NCBI GenBank assembly: GCA_052170315.1
Contig: JBQNAT010000003.1
Location: 62,001 to 126,000, forward strand
Direction: 5' to 3'
Length of the DNA: 64,000 nt
DNA from: UBA9732 sp052170315
Lineage (GTDB): Bacteria > Spirochaetota > Spirochaetia > Sphaerochaetales > Sphaerochaetaceae
Part shown: one piece after another, positions 24,884 to 33,409 of the stretch
Position numbering within the stretch: position 1 is the stretch's first letter
Layout of the letters: each line of letters begins with the position of its first letter
Translations under genes and position numbers: made by a program
The notes under the pieces: generated by a model
The model's input: the letters and a program-made list of their open reading frames with translations, nothing else
Database searches by the model: none
What the model was told of the DNA's origin: nothing

Positions 24884-26698
24884 TCAGATAGAAACATTGA
24901 TTGCGATAGTAAACTGAGTGTCAGTGCGCTTATTGCTGTAAATACCTGTATCTGATGAATAATTCCACTTCCCTATCCAGTCAAGTTCCGCCTCAAGCGT
25001 AACGGACGGCCAGTCAAAGATTCTCTTCATGTCAAACTCCACATTTGAGGAAAGGAAAACAGCCCGCAGCCATTTTGTTCCGGACGGAGTGACGCCTTCG
25101 TAGTTGGCTAATCCGGAATTTCCGCCGGGATTGCCGGAGCCGTCATAGTTGTGAGGGGTAAAAAGATTGAATTCTCCATGCTGAAGCAGCCGTCCATATA
25201 CCTTGACGCTCATAAAATCCAAAACGGTATATGATGCGCCAAGCTCAAAGGCTTCACAGTCTCCGCCATAGGGGAATCCTATAAACTCAAAAATAAGAGA
25301 ATAACTTCCGAATCTTGAGGAATGTATCCCGTCAGGCTGAAGCTGGTCTTCAGTATCAATATGGAAATATCTGGACATCTTTACAAAATCCACAATATCC
25401 CTTCTATAAAAAAGAGGTGTTGTATACGCGAATTCCGCATAGAATCTTGCGATTCCGTCTCCAATAGCCCTTGTGTACTTTGAACCCGCAGTAAAACCCC
25501 AGGAGCTGCTTTGGTCAGAACTCTCGTTCGGAGCCCGGGCCTGATCAAGCGCAAACTGCCCGTAAAGTTCAACTCTTTTTACGGGTGCCCAGTTTACTTC
25601 CGCATAGGCTATGGCATTGAACATGGCTCTGTTATTCAGATTATGGAAAATAAATGAAGGGTTAAAATATGCAAAATCAAGAACCTGCCGATTTTTGCCG
25701 TCAGAAGCAATCCTGTACATCACATTTTCAGAAATTATGAAAGAAAAGTTTTCAAAGGGCCTGAACTCAAGCGTATGTATCATATAAATTCTGAAATCAT
25801 TCGTGGGGTCTTCGCCGAATGTGGATATCCCATTCAGGAAAATGTTGAGCCACTGATATTTAAAACTGTCGCTGAAGACTGTAAGAGAAAAGTAGTCTTC
25901 AAAATCCGTGTGGTTATCAACCAGCATGTTACCGAAAGCCGAATTCCCTATCTCAAGCCTGTCGCGTCCGTACTGAACGTTCCATTTGTCTCCGCCAAGA
26001 GAAAAAACTGCCCTCTTCGGCCAGTCAAAATCAAATAAAGACGAATCTTTAATCAGATTTGTTGCGCTTCGCGCCCCATACTGAGCAGAATAAATCATCA
26101 TATGAGCGCCCTTATCCATGTAATAGCTCCCAATGTATCCGTCGGATGTTACATATTTGTAAGGGCCGCTGTAATCAGGATTAAGGCTTACAAAGGAATC
26201 TTTTCTGGTAACCCTTCCGTAGCCGTACTGCAGGTCGCAGTAAGTATAGAAAAAATCCGATATCGCAAAATCCATTGAAGCTTTGGCAAGCGGTTTTCTC
26301 CGCTCAAAACCTCTGAGCCAGTCGGAATCTTTAACAAAATCTTCAGTATTACGGTGGATATAGGCTTCAAAAGCAAGGTCTGCTTTAAGCCCCATACTGA
26401 AACCCTTAAAATTCCACCTGAGGTTTTCGTTAATTATTCCGGCAATTTTGTCATATACGGAAATTTCCTCTCCGGAAAGCTTTTCTCTTTTTATCCTTGA
26501 TAAAATCAGAGATGCTTCGGACTGCGACCACGGTCTGCTTGTTGAGGGTCTTGAAAACCCCTGCAGGGAATAGAGGTCATCCATCAAAGAATAGAGCTTT
26601 GATGAAAGCGGAAAGGTTTTAGACTTCACTGTTTCTGCCGCAAGGGGCATGGACAGAAAAAGGACAATAACAGCTGCTGCAAGAAATGCTTTCTTCAC
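24884..26698 (-). CDS. Wzi-like outer-membrane protein 4
   Basis: A 604-residue predicted barrel. GTG 26698 is taken as start because AGGAAG lies 7 bases upstream and the protein then begins with a signal peptide (MKKAFLAAAVIVLFLSMPLAAE); a longer in-frame opening overlaps rlmB and is not convincing. Motifs: STSRPWSQSEASLILSRI near residue 53, YGRDRLEIGNSAFGNMLVD near 230, FAYFNPSFIFHN near 340, and the final INVSI. It follows rlmB by 20 bases on the same strand, so it may be read from the dnaJ-rlmB transcript although it functions with the surface locus. Confidence 0.66.
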   Translation of the reverse strand: MKKAFLAAAVIVLFLSMPLAAETVKSKTFPLSSKLYSLMDDLYSLQGFSRPSTSRPWSQSEASLILSRIKREKLSGEEISVYDKIAGIINENLRWNFKGFSMGLKADLAFEAYIHRNTEDFVKDSDWLRGFERRKPLAKASMDFAISDFFYTYCDLQYGYGRVTRKDSFVSLNPDYSGPYKYVTSDGYIGSYYMDKGAHMMIYSAQYGARSATNLIKDSSLFDFDWPKRAVFSLGGDKWNVQYGRDRLEIGNSAFGNMLVDNHTDFEDYFSLTVFSDSFKYQWLNIFLNGISTFGEDPTNDFRIYMIHTLEFRPFENFSFIISENVMYRIASDGKNRQVLDFAYFNPSFIFHNLNNRAMFNAIAYAEVNWAPVKRVELYGQFALDQARAPNESSDQSSSWGFTAGSKYTRAIGDGIARFYAEFAYTTPLFYRRDIVDFVKMSRYFHIDTEDQLQPDGIHSSRFGSYSLIFEFIGFPYGGDCEAFELGASYTVLDFMSVKVYGRLLQHGEFNLFTPHNYDGSGNPGGNSGLANYEGVTPSGTKWLRAVFLSSNVEFDMKRIFDWPSVTLEAELDWIGKWNYSSDTGIYSNKRTDTQFTIAINVSI

Positions 26699-26718
26699 TC
26701 GACTACTTCCTAAACGTA

Positions 26719-27471
26719 TTAAACCGGCCTGTTTCTTCGGAACTCGTACATAAGTATGCCGGCAGCTACGGAAACGTTCAGGGAATCTATATGCCCGGCC
26801 ATGGGAATTGAAAGCATATAATCGCATTTGGCTCGCACAAGAGAGCGCATGCCGCTTCCTTCACTTCCCATTACTATAACGCTGCGTTCGGCAAAGCCCG
26901 TACTGTACGATGGCTCTCCTGCCATATCCGCGCCGTAAACCCAGAATCCGTATTCTTTGAGAACGTCAAGTTCCATTGCAAGATTGGTTACGGTTGACAT
27001 TGTAACATACTGCGCAGCGCCTGACGATGTGCGTATAACGGTTTCGTTGGCGCTTGCGCTTCTTCTTTCGGGAACTATTATCAGAGCTGCCGCAAACTGG
27101 TCTGCGCTTCTGAGGACGGCTCCAAGGTTATGCGGGTCCGTTATTTCATCAAGGGCAAGAACAAGAGCGCCCTGTCCCTCTTTAAGGCTTTTGCAGAAGT
27201 CGATAACCGTTGTCTCACGCAGTCTTCCGCCAAGGCTTCCCGCGCCGCGTGTACCAATGTCAAGAACGGCTCCCCTGTGGTCCGTGGTTCCGGCAAGCTT
27301 TACAAGTTCGGCTTCGGAGACCTTTTTTACTGCGGTTTTGCCGTTAGAAATGGCTGCGAACTCAAGAACGCTGTTTCTCTTATCGCCGCGTAGCAGAAAC
27401 AGGGTGCTGCCCCGTGATGCCGTCTTAAGAGCCTCTTCAATGGCATGGATACCGGTTATTTTCTCACCCAT
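26719..27471 (-). CDS. rlmB: RNA 2'-O-methyltransferase of the TrmH/RlmB family
   Basis: A 250-residue SPOUT-fold methyltransferase. The N-terminal substrate domain (GIHAIEEAL at residue 5) precedes the knotted catalytic domain with LDEITDPHNLGAVLRSAD near 106, VIVMGSEGSGM near 197 and LSIPMAGHIDSLNVSVAAGIL near 220, the three motifs of the family. RlmB methylates G2251 in 23S rRNA of E. coli; here the exact RNA target is inferred. It lies 12 bases after dnaJ. Confidence 0.87.
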   Translation of the reverse strand: MGEKITGIHAIEEALKTASRGSTLFLLRGDKRNSVLEFAAISNGKTAVKKVSEAELVKLAGTTDHRGAVLDIGTRGAGSLGGRLRETTVIDFCKSLKEGQGALVLALDEITDPHNLGAVLRSADQFAAALIIVPERRSASANETVIRTSSGAAQYVTMSTVTNLAMELDVLKEYGFWVYGADMAGEPSYSTGFAERSVIVMGSEGSGMRSLVRAKCDYMLSIPMAGHIDSLNVSVAAGILMYEFRRNRPV

Positions 27472-27483
27472 TTAATTCTCCTG

Positions 27484-28611
27484 TCAGTCATTTTCAAAGG
27501 CCACCGGCGTTGGGTTGTCGTTTTCGCCAATTGCGTCCGAAAGCTCCTTCATTATCTGTTTGGCTTTAAGGCCAAGCCTCTTGGGAGTATCTATCTGCAC
27601 CTTTATGTACAGGTCTCCCTTAAGGTCGGCATTCCTGTATCTGGGAAGTCCCTGACCCTTCACCCTGATTATCTTTCCGTTCTGTATGCCTGAAGGTATA
27701 CTGACTTTGATGGTCTCTCCTTTAAGGTTGCGTACATTTATATCAAGTCCAAGGGCTGCTTGGGTCATTGAAATTGGAATCTGCACATAAAGGTCTTCGC
27801 CGCTTCTTACAAAATATCTGTGTGGTCTGATGTTCACGCGCACATAAAGATCCCCCGGCGTAGCGCAGTTCGCAACTGCGTTTCCCATCTGAGGAATTAT
27901 TATATCGCTGCCGCTTTCTATGCCTGCAGGAATTTTGATTTTAAGCGTCTGGCTCTTTCGCACAGTTCCGGTACCTCTGCATACCGGACATGGGTCAGAA
28001 ATAACCGAACCCAGTCCGCCGCAGGTGGGGCAGGTCCTTGACATTGAGAAAAAGCCGCTTGACTGGCGTATCTGCCCCAGTCCGCCGCAGGTGGGACAGG
28101 TCTTGTTGGAAACCATTCCTTTTGCGGAACCTGTTCCATGACAGGCCTCGCAGGCAACCTGATGCGAATAGGTCACATCTTTCTTAAAATCAGAAACTAT
28201 ATCCTGAAAATCTATTTCTATATTTATTCTTATGCTCTGCCCCACGCTTGGGTTGCTCTGAGATTTGGCTCTTGTCGAAGAACCTCCGCCAAAGCCGAAA
28301 AGATCTTCGAAAATACTTCCGAAGCCGCCGGAGAACAGGTCGCTGAAGTCTCTGTAGGCGGCATTTCCAAAACCCTGTGAGCCGTCTACGCTGGCAAAGC
28401 CGAAATTGTCATAGTTCTTCCGCTTAGTATCGTCAGACAGGACCTCGTAGGCCTCCGTCGCTTCCTTGAATCTTTCTTCCGCGGCTTTGTCGCCGGGATT
28501 CTTGTCAGGATGGTTTTCTATCGCAAGCTTTCTGTAGGCTTTCTTTATTTCTTCATTAGTGGCATTCTTGGAAACTCCAAGAACTTCATAGTAATCACGT
28601 TTATCAGCCAT
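27484..28611 (-). CDS. dnaJ: Chaperone DnaJ
   Basis: A 375-residue class I J-protein that stimulates the DnaK ATPase. J domain with HPD at residues 34-36, a Gly/Phe-rich linker (residues 75-115), then four zinc-finger repeats CEACHGTG, CPTCGGLG, CPTCGGLG and CPVCRGTG between about residues 150 and 215, and the C-terminal client-binding domains. The tail ends in an acidic stretch. It lies downstream of dnaK, separated by a terminator. Confidence 0.97.
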   Translation of the reverse strand: MADKRDYYEVLGVSKNATNEEIKKAYRKLAIENHPDKNPGDKAAEERFKEATEAYEVLSDDTKRKNYDNFGFASVDGSQGFGNAAYRDFSDLFSGGFGSIFEDLFGFGGGSSTRAKSQSNPSVGQSIRINIEIDFQDIVSDFKKDVTYSHQVACEACHGTGSAKGMVSNKTCPTCGGLGQIRQSSGFFSMSRTCPTCGGLGSVISDPCPVCRGTGTVRKSQTLKIKIPAGIESGSDIIIPQMGNAVANCATPGDLYVRVNIRPHRYFVRSGEDLYVQIPISMTQAALGLDINVRNLKGETIKVSIPSGIQNGKIIRVKGQGLPRYRNADLKGDLYIKVQIDTPKRLGLKAKQIMKELSDAIGENDNPTPVAFEND

Positions 28612-28659
28612 AATACCCTTCTATCCCATAAGTTAGCAAAAAACTTCGCTTTAGTACAC

Positions 28660-28686
28660 ACAAAAGCCGGTCAAAAAGACCGGCCT
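28660..28686 (-). terminator. Intrinsic terminator between dnaK and dnaJ
   Basis: On the minus strand a 7-bp stem GCCGGTC/GACCGGC with loop TTTTT is followed by TTTTGTGTG. It ends the dnaK transcript. dnaJ would need read-through or its own promoter in the 48 bases that follow. Confidence 0.8.
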
Positions 28687-28713
28687 TATGTGCTTATACT
28701 GGATGTTTTCCGC

Positions 28714-30639
28714 TCAGTTTACGACCTCATAGTCTGCATCTGTAGCGCCGGCATTGCTTGGACCGCTGCCCTGCGAACCTGCCTGAGGTCCGTCCTGAGG
28801 GCTCTGAGTTCCTGCGCCGCCCTGCGGGTTGGTGTTCTTGTACATCTCTTCCGCAAGCTTATATGAAGCGCTCTGAAGAGTTTCAGTCTTTGCCTTTATC
28901 TCATCCGAAGAAGCGCTCTGATTTGCAAGTACAGCCTTAAGATCCGCCAAAGCGGTCTCAACCGCAGCCTTGTCGGAAGCGTTAATCTTGTCGCCGTAGT
29001 CCTTCATGGCCTTTTCGGTCTGATAGACAAGGCTGTCGGCGTTGTTTCTTGCGTCAATCCTCTCACGCTCTTTCTTATCTTCTTCGGCGTGGGCTTCCGC
29101 ATCCTTAACCATTCTGTCAATTTCGCTCTCATCAAGTCCGCTTGAGCTCTGAATCTGAATGCTCTGTTCCTTGCCTGTTCCAAGATCCTTTGCGGACACA
29201 TGGACAATGCCGTTGGCGTCAATGTCGAATGTGACCTCAATCTGAGGAACTCCGCGCGGAGCGGCGGGAATGCCTACAAGGTCAAATGTGCCAAGAGTTC
29301 TGTTCTGAGAGGCCATTTCGCGCTCGCCCTGAAGGACGTGGATGCTTACGGCCGTCTGTCCGTCGGCTGCCGTTGAGAAGACCTGACTCTTTCTGGTAGG
29401 AATTGTCGTGTTCCTTTCAATGAGCCTTGTCGTGACTCCGCCAAGGGTTTCAATACCCAGTGAAAGCGGCGTGACGTCAAGAAGCAGAACGTCCTTGACC
29501 GAACCGCCAAGAATACCGCCCTGAATCGCGGCGCCCATTGCAACGACTTCGTCCGGGTTAACGCCCTTGTGCGGCTCCTTTCCGAACAGGGCCTTTACGG
29601 TTGCCTGAACCTTGGGCACACGGGTAGAACCGCCGACAAGTATTACTTCGTCAATGTCGGAAGCTGAAAGCCCTGCATCCCTGAGCGCGTTCTGGCATGG
29701 AACCTTTGTCCTTTCAATAAGGTCGTCTATCATCTGCTCGAAGGCGGCCCTTGTCAGGGTCATCTGCAGGTGTTTGGGGCCTGTTGCGTCAGCAGAAATG
29801 AACGGCAGGTTTATATCGGAAGAGGTGGCGTTTGAAAGCTCGATTTTGGCCTTCTCCGCTGCTTCCTTCAGTCTCTGGAGAGCCATCTTATCCTTTGAAA
29901 GGTCTATTCCGGTTTCGTTCTTGAAGGAATTTACCATCCACTCAATTATCCTCTGGTCAAAGTTGTCTCCGCCAAGATGTGTGTCGCCGTTTGTGGACTT
30001 AACCTCAAAGACACCGTCTCCAAGCTCAAGAATTGAGATATCAAAGGTTCCTCCGCCAAGGTCGTAAACAGCAATCTTCTCGTCCTTTGAGGAATCTTTG
30101 CCGAAACCGTACGCCAAAGCCGCGGCAGTAGGCTCGTTGACTATTCTTTTTACCTCAAGACCCGCAATCTTTCCGGCGTCCTTTGTTGCCTGTCTCTGAG
30201 CATCGTTGAAGTATGCCGGAACAGTTATAACCGCCTCTGTGACGGCTTCGCCAAGGTAATCCTCCGCAGTCTTCTTCATCTTCTGCAGGATGCTGGCGGA
30301 AATTTCCTCAGGGCTGTATTCGGTTCCGCGGATGGAAATCCTGACGGCGCCGTTAGGACCTGATATAACTTTATAAGGTATCATTGAAAGTTCGTTTGGA
30401 ACTTCGCTGTACTTGTGTCCCATGAATCTCTTGATTGAGTAAACCGTATTCTCCGCGTTTGTAACTATCTGGTTCTTTGCCGGCTGGCCTACAAGACGGT
30501 CGCCCTTTGCGGTAAAACCTACAACTGACGGAGTTGTTCTCTGCCCCTCCGAATTGGCAATTACAACAGGCTCCGAACCTTCCATGACGGCAACGCAGCT
30601 GTTTGTTGTTCCAAGATCAATACCAATAATCTTTCCCAT
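28714..30639 (-). CDS. dnaK: Chaperone DnaK (Hsp70)
   Basis: A 641-residue Hsp70. The ATPase domain has GIDLGTTNSCVAVMEG at the start, VYDLGGGTFDIS near residue 190 and the adenosine motif ILVGGSTRVPKVQ near 335. The linker DVLLLDVTPLSLGIE near 381 leads to the substrate domain. The C-terminus is a Gly/Gln-rich tail ending DADYEVVN. A promoter and ribosome site (AGGAG) precede it, so dnaK can be transcribed apart from grpE. Confidence 0.98.
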   Translation of the reverse strand: MGKIIGIDLGTTNSCVAVMEGSEPVVIANSEGQRTTPSVVGFTAKGDRLVGQPAKNQIVTNAENTVYSIKRFMGHKYSEVPNELSMIPYKVISGPNGAVRISIRGTEYSPEEISASILQKMKKTAEDYLGEAVTEAVITVPAYFNDAQRQATKDAGKIAGLEVKRIVNEPTAAALAYGFGKDSSKDEKIAVYDLGGGTFDISILELGDGVFEVKSTNGDTHLGGDNFDQRIIEWMVNSFKNETGIDLSKDKMALQRLKEAAEKAKIELSNATSSDINLPFISADATGPKHLQMTLTRAAFEQMIDDLIERTKVPCQNALRDAGLSASDIDEVILVGGSTRVPKVQATVKALFGKEPHKGVNPDEVVAMGAAIQGGILGGSVKDVLLLDVTPLSLGIETLGGVTTRLIERNTTIPTRKSQVFSTAADGQTAVSIHVLQGEREMASQNRTLGTFDLVGIPAAPRGVPQIEVTFDIDANGIVHVSAKDLGTGKEQSIQIQSSSGLDESEIDRMVKDAEAHAEEDKKERERIDARNNADSLVYQTEKAMKDYGDKINASDKAAVETALADLKAVLANQSASSDEIKAKTETLQSASYKLAEEMYKNTNPQGGAGTQSPQDGPQAGSQGSGPSNAGATDADYEVVN

Positions 30640-30688
30640 ATATGTACTCCTAAATATTTATCTGGTTTCTGACTTTTCAGTCACAGTA

Positions 30689-30717
30689 AATTTAATTACA
30701 GAATAACGAATCGTCAA
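30689..30717 (-). promoter_or_regulatory. Predicted promoter of dnaK
   Basis: On the minus strand TTGACG (30717-30712), a 17-base spacer and TAAATT (30694-30689), starting transcription near 30682. A small hairpin with a GAAA loop (TGACT/AGTCA) at 30670-30683 coincides with the predicted mRNA 5' end. No CIRCE repeat is present. Confidence 0.5.
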
Positions 30718-30732
30718 TTTCCGAACGGTTTT

Positions 30733-31323
30733 TTATTCGGGTTTTCCTATTTTTACCTTAGCGGGCCGGATTACTCTCTCATGAAGCGTATAGCCCTTGA
30801 GAAATTCATCAAGAACCGTTTCTTCCTTAAGGTTCTCATCAACGGTCATCATGCAGGCCTCGTGCAGGTTGGGATTAAACTCTTTCCCCACAGATTCAAT
30901 GGCTTTAAGCCCCCAATTTTTGTCAAGGGTGCTCATCAGCTGAGCCTGAGCTATCTCAAGGCCTTCCACAAGGCTCTTAACGTCTCCGCCGTTCTTCGCG
31001 GCGGCAAGGGCTCTGTCCAGATTGTCAATAAAACCCAGAATATCTCTGATAAGGCTTTCATTCGCGAACTGGATTGCGTCTTCCTTATCGCGTACAAGAC
31101 GTTTTCTGTAGTTTTCAAGCTCTGCCTGCCGCCTCATCATCTGGTCTTTAAGCTCCGCGTTGGATTTTTCAAGCTCAGCAACCTTATTTCTCAGAAGTTC
31201 CTCTTCAGGGACTTCTTCCACAGCTTCAGTCTCATTTTCCGCTTCAGCTTCCGCCTTAAGAGTTTCCTCTTCAGGGATTTCCGGCTCAAGCTTTTTCTCT
31301 TTTTTCTCTTTTGACTTACTCAT
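30733..31323 (-). CDS. grpE: Nucleotide exchange factor GrpE
   Basis: A 196-residue GrpE. The first 45 residues are highly charged (Lys- then Glu-rich). A long coiled coil follows (residues 45-95, with RRQAELENYRKRL), then the C-terminal wing domain with GLEIAQAQLMSTLDKNWGL and the signature GYTLHERVIRPAKVKIGKP at the end. It releases ADP from DnaK. It precedes dnaK in the same direction; no hrcA is adjacent. Confidence 0.96.
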   Translation of the reverse strand: MSKSKEKKEKKLEPEIPEEETLKAEAEAENETEAVEEVPEEELLRNKVAELEKSNAELKDQMMRRQAELENYRKRLVRDKEDAIQFANESLIRDILGFIDNLDRALAAAKNGGDVKSLVEGLEIAQAQLMSTLDKNWGLKAIESVGKEFNPNLHEACMMTVDENLKEETVLDEFLKGYTLHERVIRPAKVKIGKPE

Positions 31324-31391
31324 ATCTTCTCCGAATTTTTACTTCGAGTATTTTACCTGTAGACGAAAGTTACAAAGGAAGAAGTCAAACG

Positions 31392-32693
31392 TCAAGACTT
31401 TGAAGGCTTGCCGTTATCATCATCAAAGTCAATCACCTCTTCCCTGCCGTAGGTTTCCCACTTGCCGCGGGAAATATCCGCGTATGAACCTGAGCCGTTT
31501 TTTGTCCTGCGCGGGGATTTTTCTTCAAATGCATTGAAATCCATATCCATTATGTCCATGCCGCGAAGGTCGGATTCGTCTTCCACCCCGCCGAAGCTTG
31601 CAAAGTCATCAGTTTCATTTATGCCTTCGCCGCAGGTGTCTTCCTCTTCAGGTTCAAGATTCGTTTTGTTTTCTTCTTCAGCAAACTCTTCCTCTGTCTT
31701 GGGAGTGAATTTTGGAGTTTTAAATTTAGGTTTCTGCATATCAGATCTTGATTTTTCATCGGTTTCGGGAACGGGAACTGAAAGCTCCGCTATCTCAGAA
31801 CTGAGATCCGCGCGTCCAAGCCCGGTTTTCGGGGCCCCGATGTCTGCCGTGACAATCTTGGGAACATCTGAAGATGCCTGCTTTGCCGCGGGAGATGACG
31901 GCATGATACCTGAAGCTGTACCTGAAGCCGTACCGGAAGATTCCAATCTTTCAGCTACCGCGCGGGCTTCGTCTATCTTGTTTTCAAGCTCGCCGAAGAA
32001 CTGCTGGACAGTATGTATAACCGCCTGAAAAGCATCATCCAGCTTGCGCAGACGGAAATCCGTATCATTTGAAGTTTTGGCCTTGAAGTCTTCAAATACT
32101 TCATTGCTTTCCTTGTGAAGACTCGCCATAGCTTCGTCCATACTGCTGTCAGTCTCTCTTACAGCGTCGTTCATGCGCACGATGGACTCGCGCTCAAGCT
32201 GTATGACCCTCTGCTCGTGCTTTCTCAGATGTTCGTCGGCATCCTTCATATCCTGCCGGAAACCGTCTATTACAGCGCGTACCTTATCAAGGCGGTCCGC
32301 TTCTTTCTGAACCTCCGAAACCTTATTGTCGGCATCGCTTGTAAGCCTGCCAAGCCCCTCTAAGGCAACGCGGTAGGTCTCCATCGCATTTTTAAGTCTT
32401 GCAAGGTCTTCAGAATAGGACCTGAGCTCTCCAAGCTGAGCATTTACAGTCTGTATAAGACCTTTTACCTCAGCGTCTTTTTTTGAGATAGTCTGCTCAA
32501 GCTCTGTAGCATACTGTTTTAAAGAGTTATCGCTGGCCTCCGCGTTCCCCTTGTAGATATCAAGGAGTTTTTTAACGTTTGAAAGGCTCTTGCTGCTTTT
32601 GTCGCTTGCCCTTAGAGTGAAAATTATAATAAGCGTCACAACAAACAGAGCTATCGGAAGCAGAACCGGAAGCATTGAAGAAGCGTAAGGCAT
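31392..32693 (-). CDS. Membrane-anchored coiled-coil protein (SpiroCoCo-like)
   Basis: A 433-residue protein with one N-terminal transmembrane segment (residues 7-27), a long coiled coil (about residues 30-255, heptads rich in Leu, Glu, Lys and Asp) and a low-complexity acidic C-terminal tail containing a Gly/Ser/Ala hinge. This architecture matches the spirochaete coiled-coil family often named SpiroCoCo, whose role is not established; an involvement in cell shape or flagellar-filament organisation is speculation. Its ATG overlaps the stop of the HAD gene by one base, and it precedes grpE by 68 bases. Confidence 0.6.
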   Translation of the reverse strand: MPYASSMLPVLLPIALFVVTLIIIFTLRASDKSSKSLSNVKKLLDIYKGNAEASDNSLKQYATELEQTISKKDAEVKGLIQTVNAQLGELRSYSEDLARLKNAMETYRVALEGLGRLTSDADNKVSEVQKEADRLDKVRAVIDGFRQDMKDADEHLRKHEQRVIQLERESIVRMNDAVRETDSSMDEAMASLHKESNEVFEDFKAKTSNDTDFRLRKLDDAFQAVIHTVQQFFGELENKIDEARAVAERLESSGTASGTASGIMPSSPAAKQASSDVPKIVTADIGAPKTGLGRADLSSEIAELSVPVPETDEKSRSDMQKPKFKTPKFTPKTEEEFAEEENKTNLEPEEEDTCGEGINETDDFASFGGVEDESDLRGMDIMDMDFNAFEEKSPRRTKNGSGSYADISRGKWETYGREEVIDFDDDNGKPSKS

Positions 32694-33409
32694 CAGTTAT
32701 CCCCCATATTGGCAGAAAGCCAGACATCAAAATCACTCCATCGGTTGAAAACCGCCTTTGCAAGCGGATAACGCGATGGAAAATCCTTTTCGGACCCCCT
32801 GACGTTCACCAGAACAGCATCAATACCTACCCCGTGCGCTCCGGCTATATCCTTTGCGTAACTGTCGCCTACATAAAGAACGTCAGCTGAATCCATCTTC
32901 AGATTATATAGCAAATATTCAAAACAGTGTGTATCGGGTTTCAGGAATCCCGTGTCGTCGCTTGACGCGGCAAAATCAACAAAATCGGCAAGGCCCATGC
33001 TCTCAAGTTTGTGAAACAGCGGGAAATCCGACAAAACTCCAACTTTCAGGCCATTGTCTCTGATTTTTCTAAAAGTTTCAGCAACCCCGTCAAAGGGTTT
33101 TGTTTTCTCATAAAGTTTTTCCATGGGGTCATAAATCCACTTTTCAAGTTTTTCATACGTCCCGGCGCGGGACTTTTCCGAACCCGCAACTTCCGCCTTT
33201 CCGCGCTGTTCCAGAAGCATAGCCTCACGCAGGCGAAACGGAACATCCTGCGCGAAAGTCCCCTGAAGACGGCGGAATTTCACACGCCCAAGAAGGTATC
33301 TCAGTCCGAAAACCGGATGCCTGAGAGTAATTGAAATCATCCGCCTGTTCATGGTTTTCGCAGGATATAAAGTCCCGTCTATGTCAAAGCAGACCGCCCT
33401 GTATGCCAT
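32693..33409 (-). CDS. HAD-superfamily phosphatase
   Basis: A 238-residue haloacid dehalogenase-like hydrolase. Motif I is FDIDGTLYP near residue 8 (nucleophile Asp), motif II VGVLSDFP near 140, and motif IV YVGDSYAKDIAGAHGVG near 195. The cap is an inserted helical domain. The substrate is not evident; phosphoglycolate or a sugar phosphate is typical for this architecture. ATG 33409 is preferred to the preceding GTG since GGG lies 6 bases upstream; the start overlaps the der stop (TGATG). Confidence 0.85.
   Translation of the reverse strand: MAYRAVCFDIDGTLYPAKTMNRRMISITLRHPVFGLRYLLGRVKFRRLQGTFAQDVPFRLREAMLLEQRGKAEVAGSEKSRAGTYEKLEKWIYDPMEKLYEKTKPFDGVAETFRKIRDNGLKVGVLSDFPLFHKLESMGLADFVDFAASSDDTGFLKPDTHCFEYLLYNLKMDSADVLYVGDSYAKDIAGAHGVGIDAVLVNVRGSEKDFPSRYPLAKAVFNRWSDFDVWLSANMGDN

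Noticed and set aside
24884..26827. Longer Wzi-like frame overlapping rlmB
   Set aside because: The first 43 residues lack homology and would hide the signal peptide; GTG 26698 has a good ribosome site.
29612..30067. Plus-strand open frame opposite dnaK (151 codons)
   Set aside because: Antisense shadow of a conserved coding sequence with no ribosome site or recognisable protein.
31324..31391. Possible CIRCE element upstream of grpE
   Set aside because: No TTAGCACTC / GAGTGCTAA inverted repeat is present here or before dnaK.
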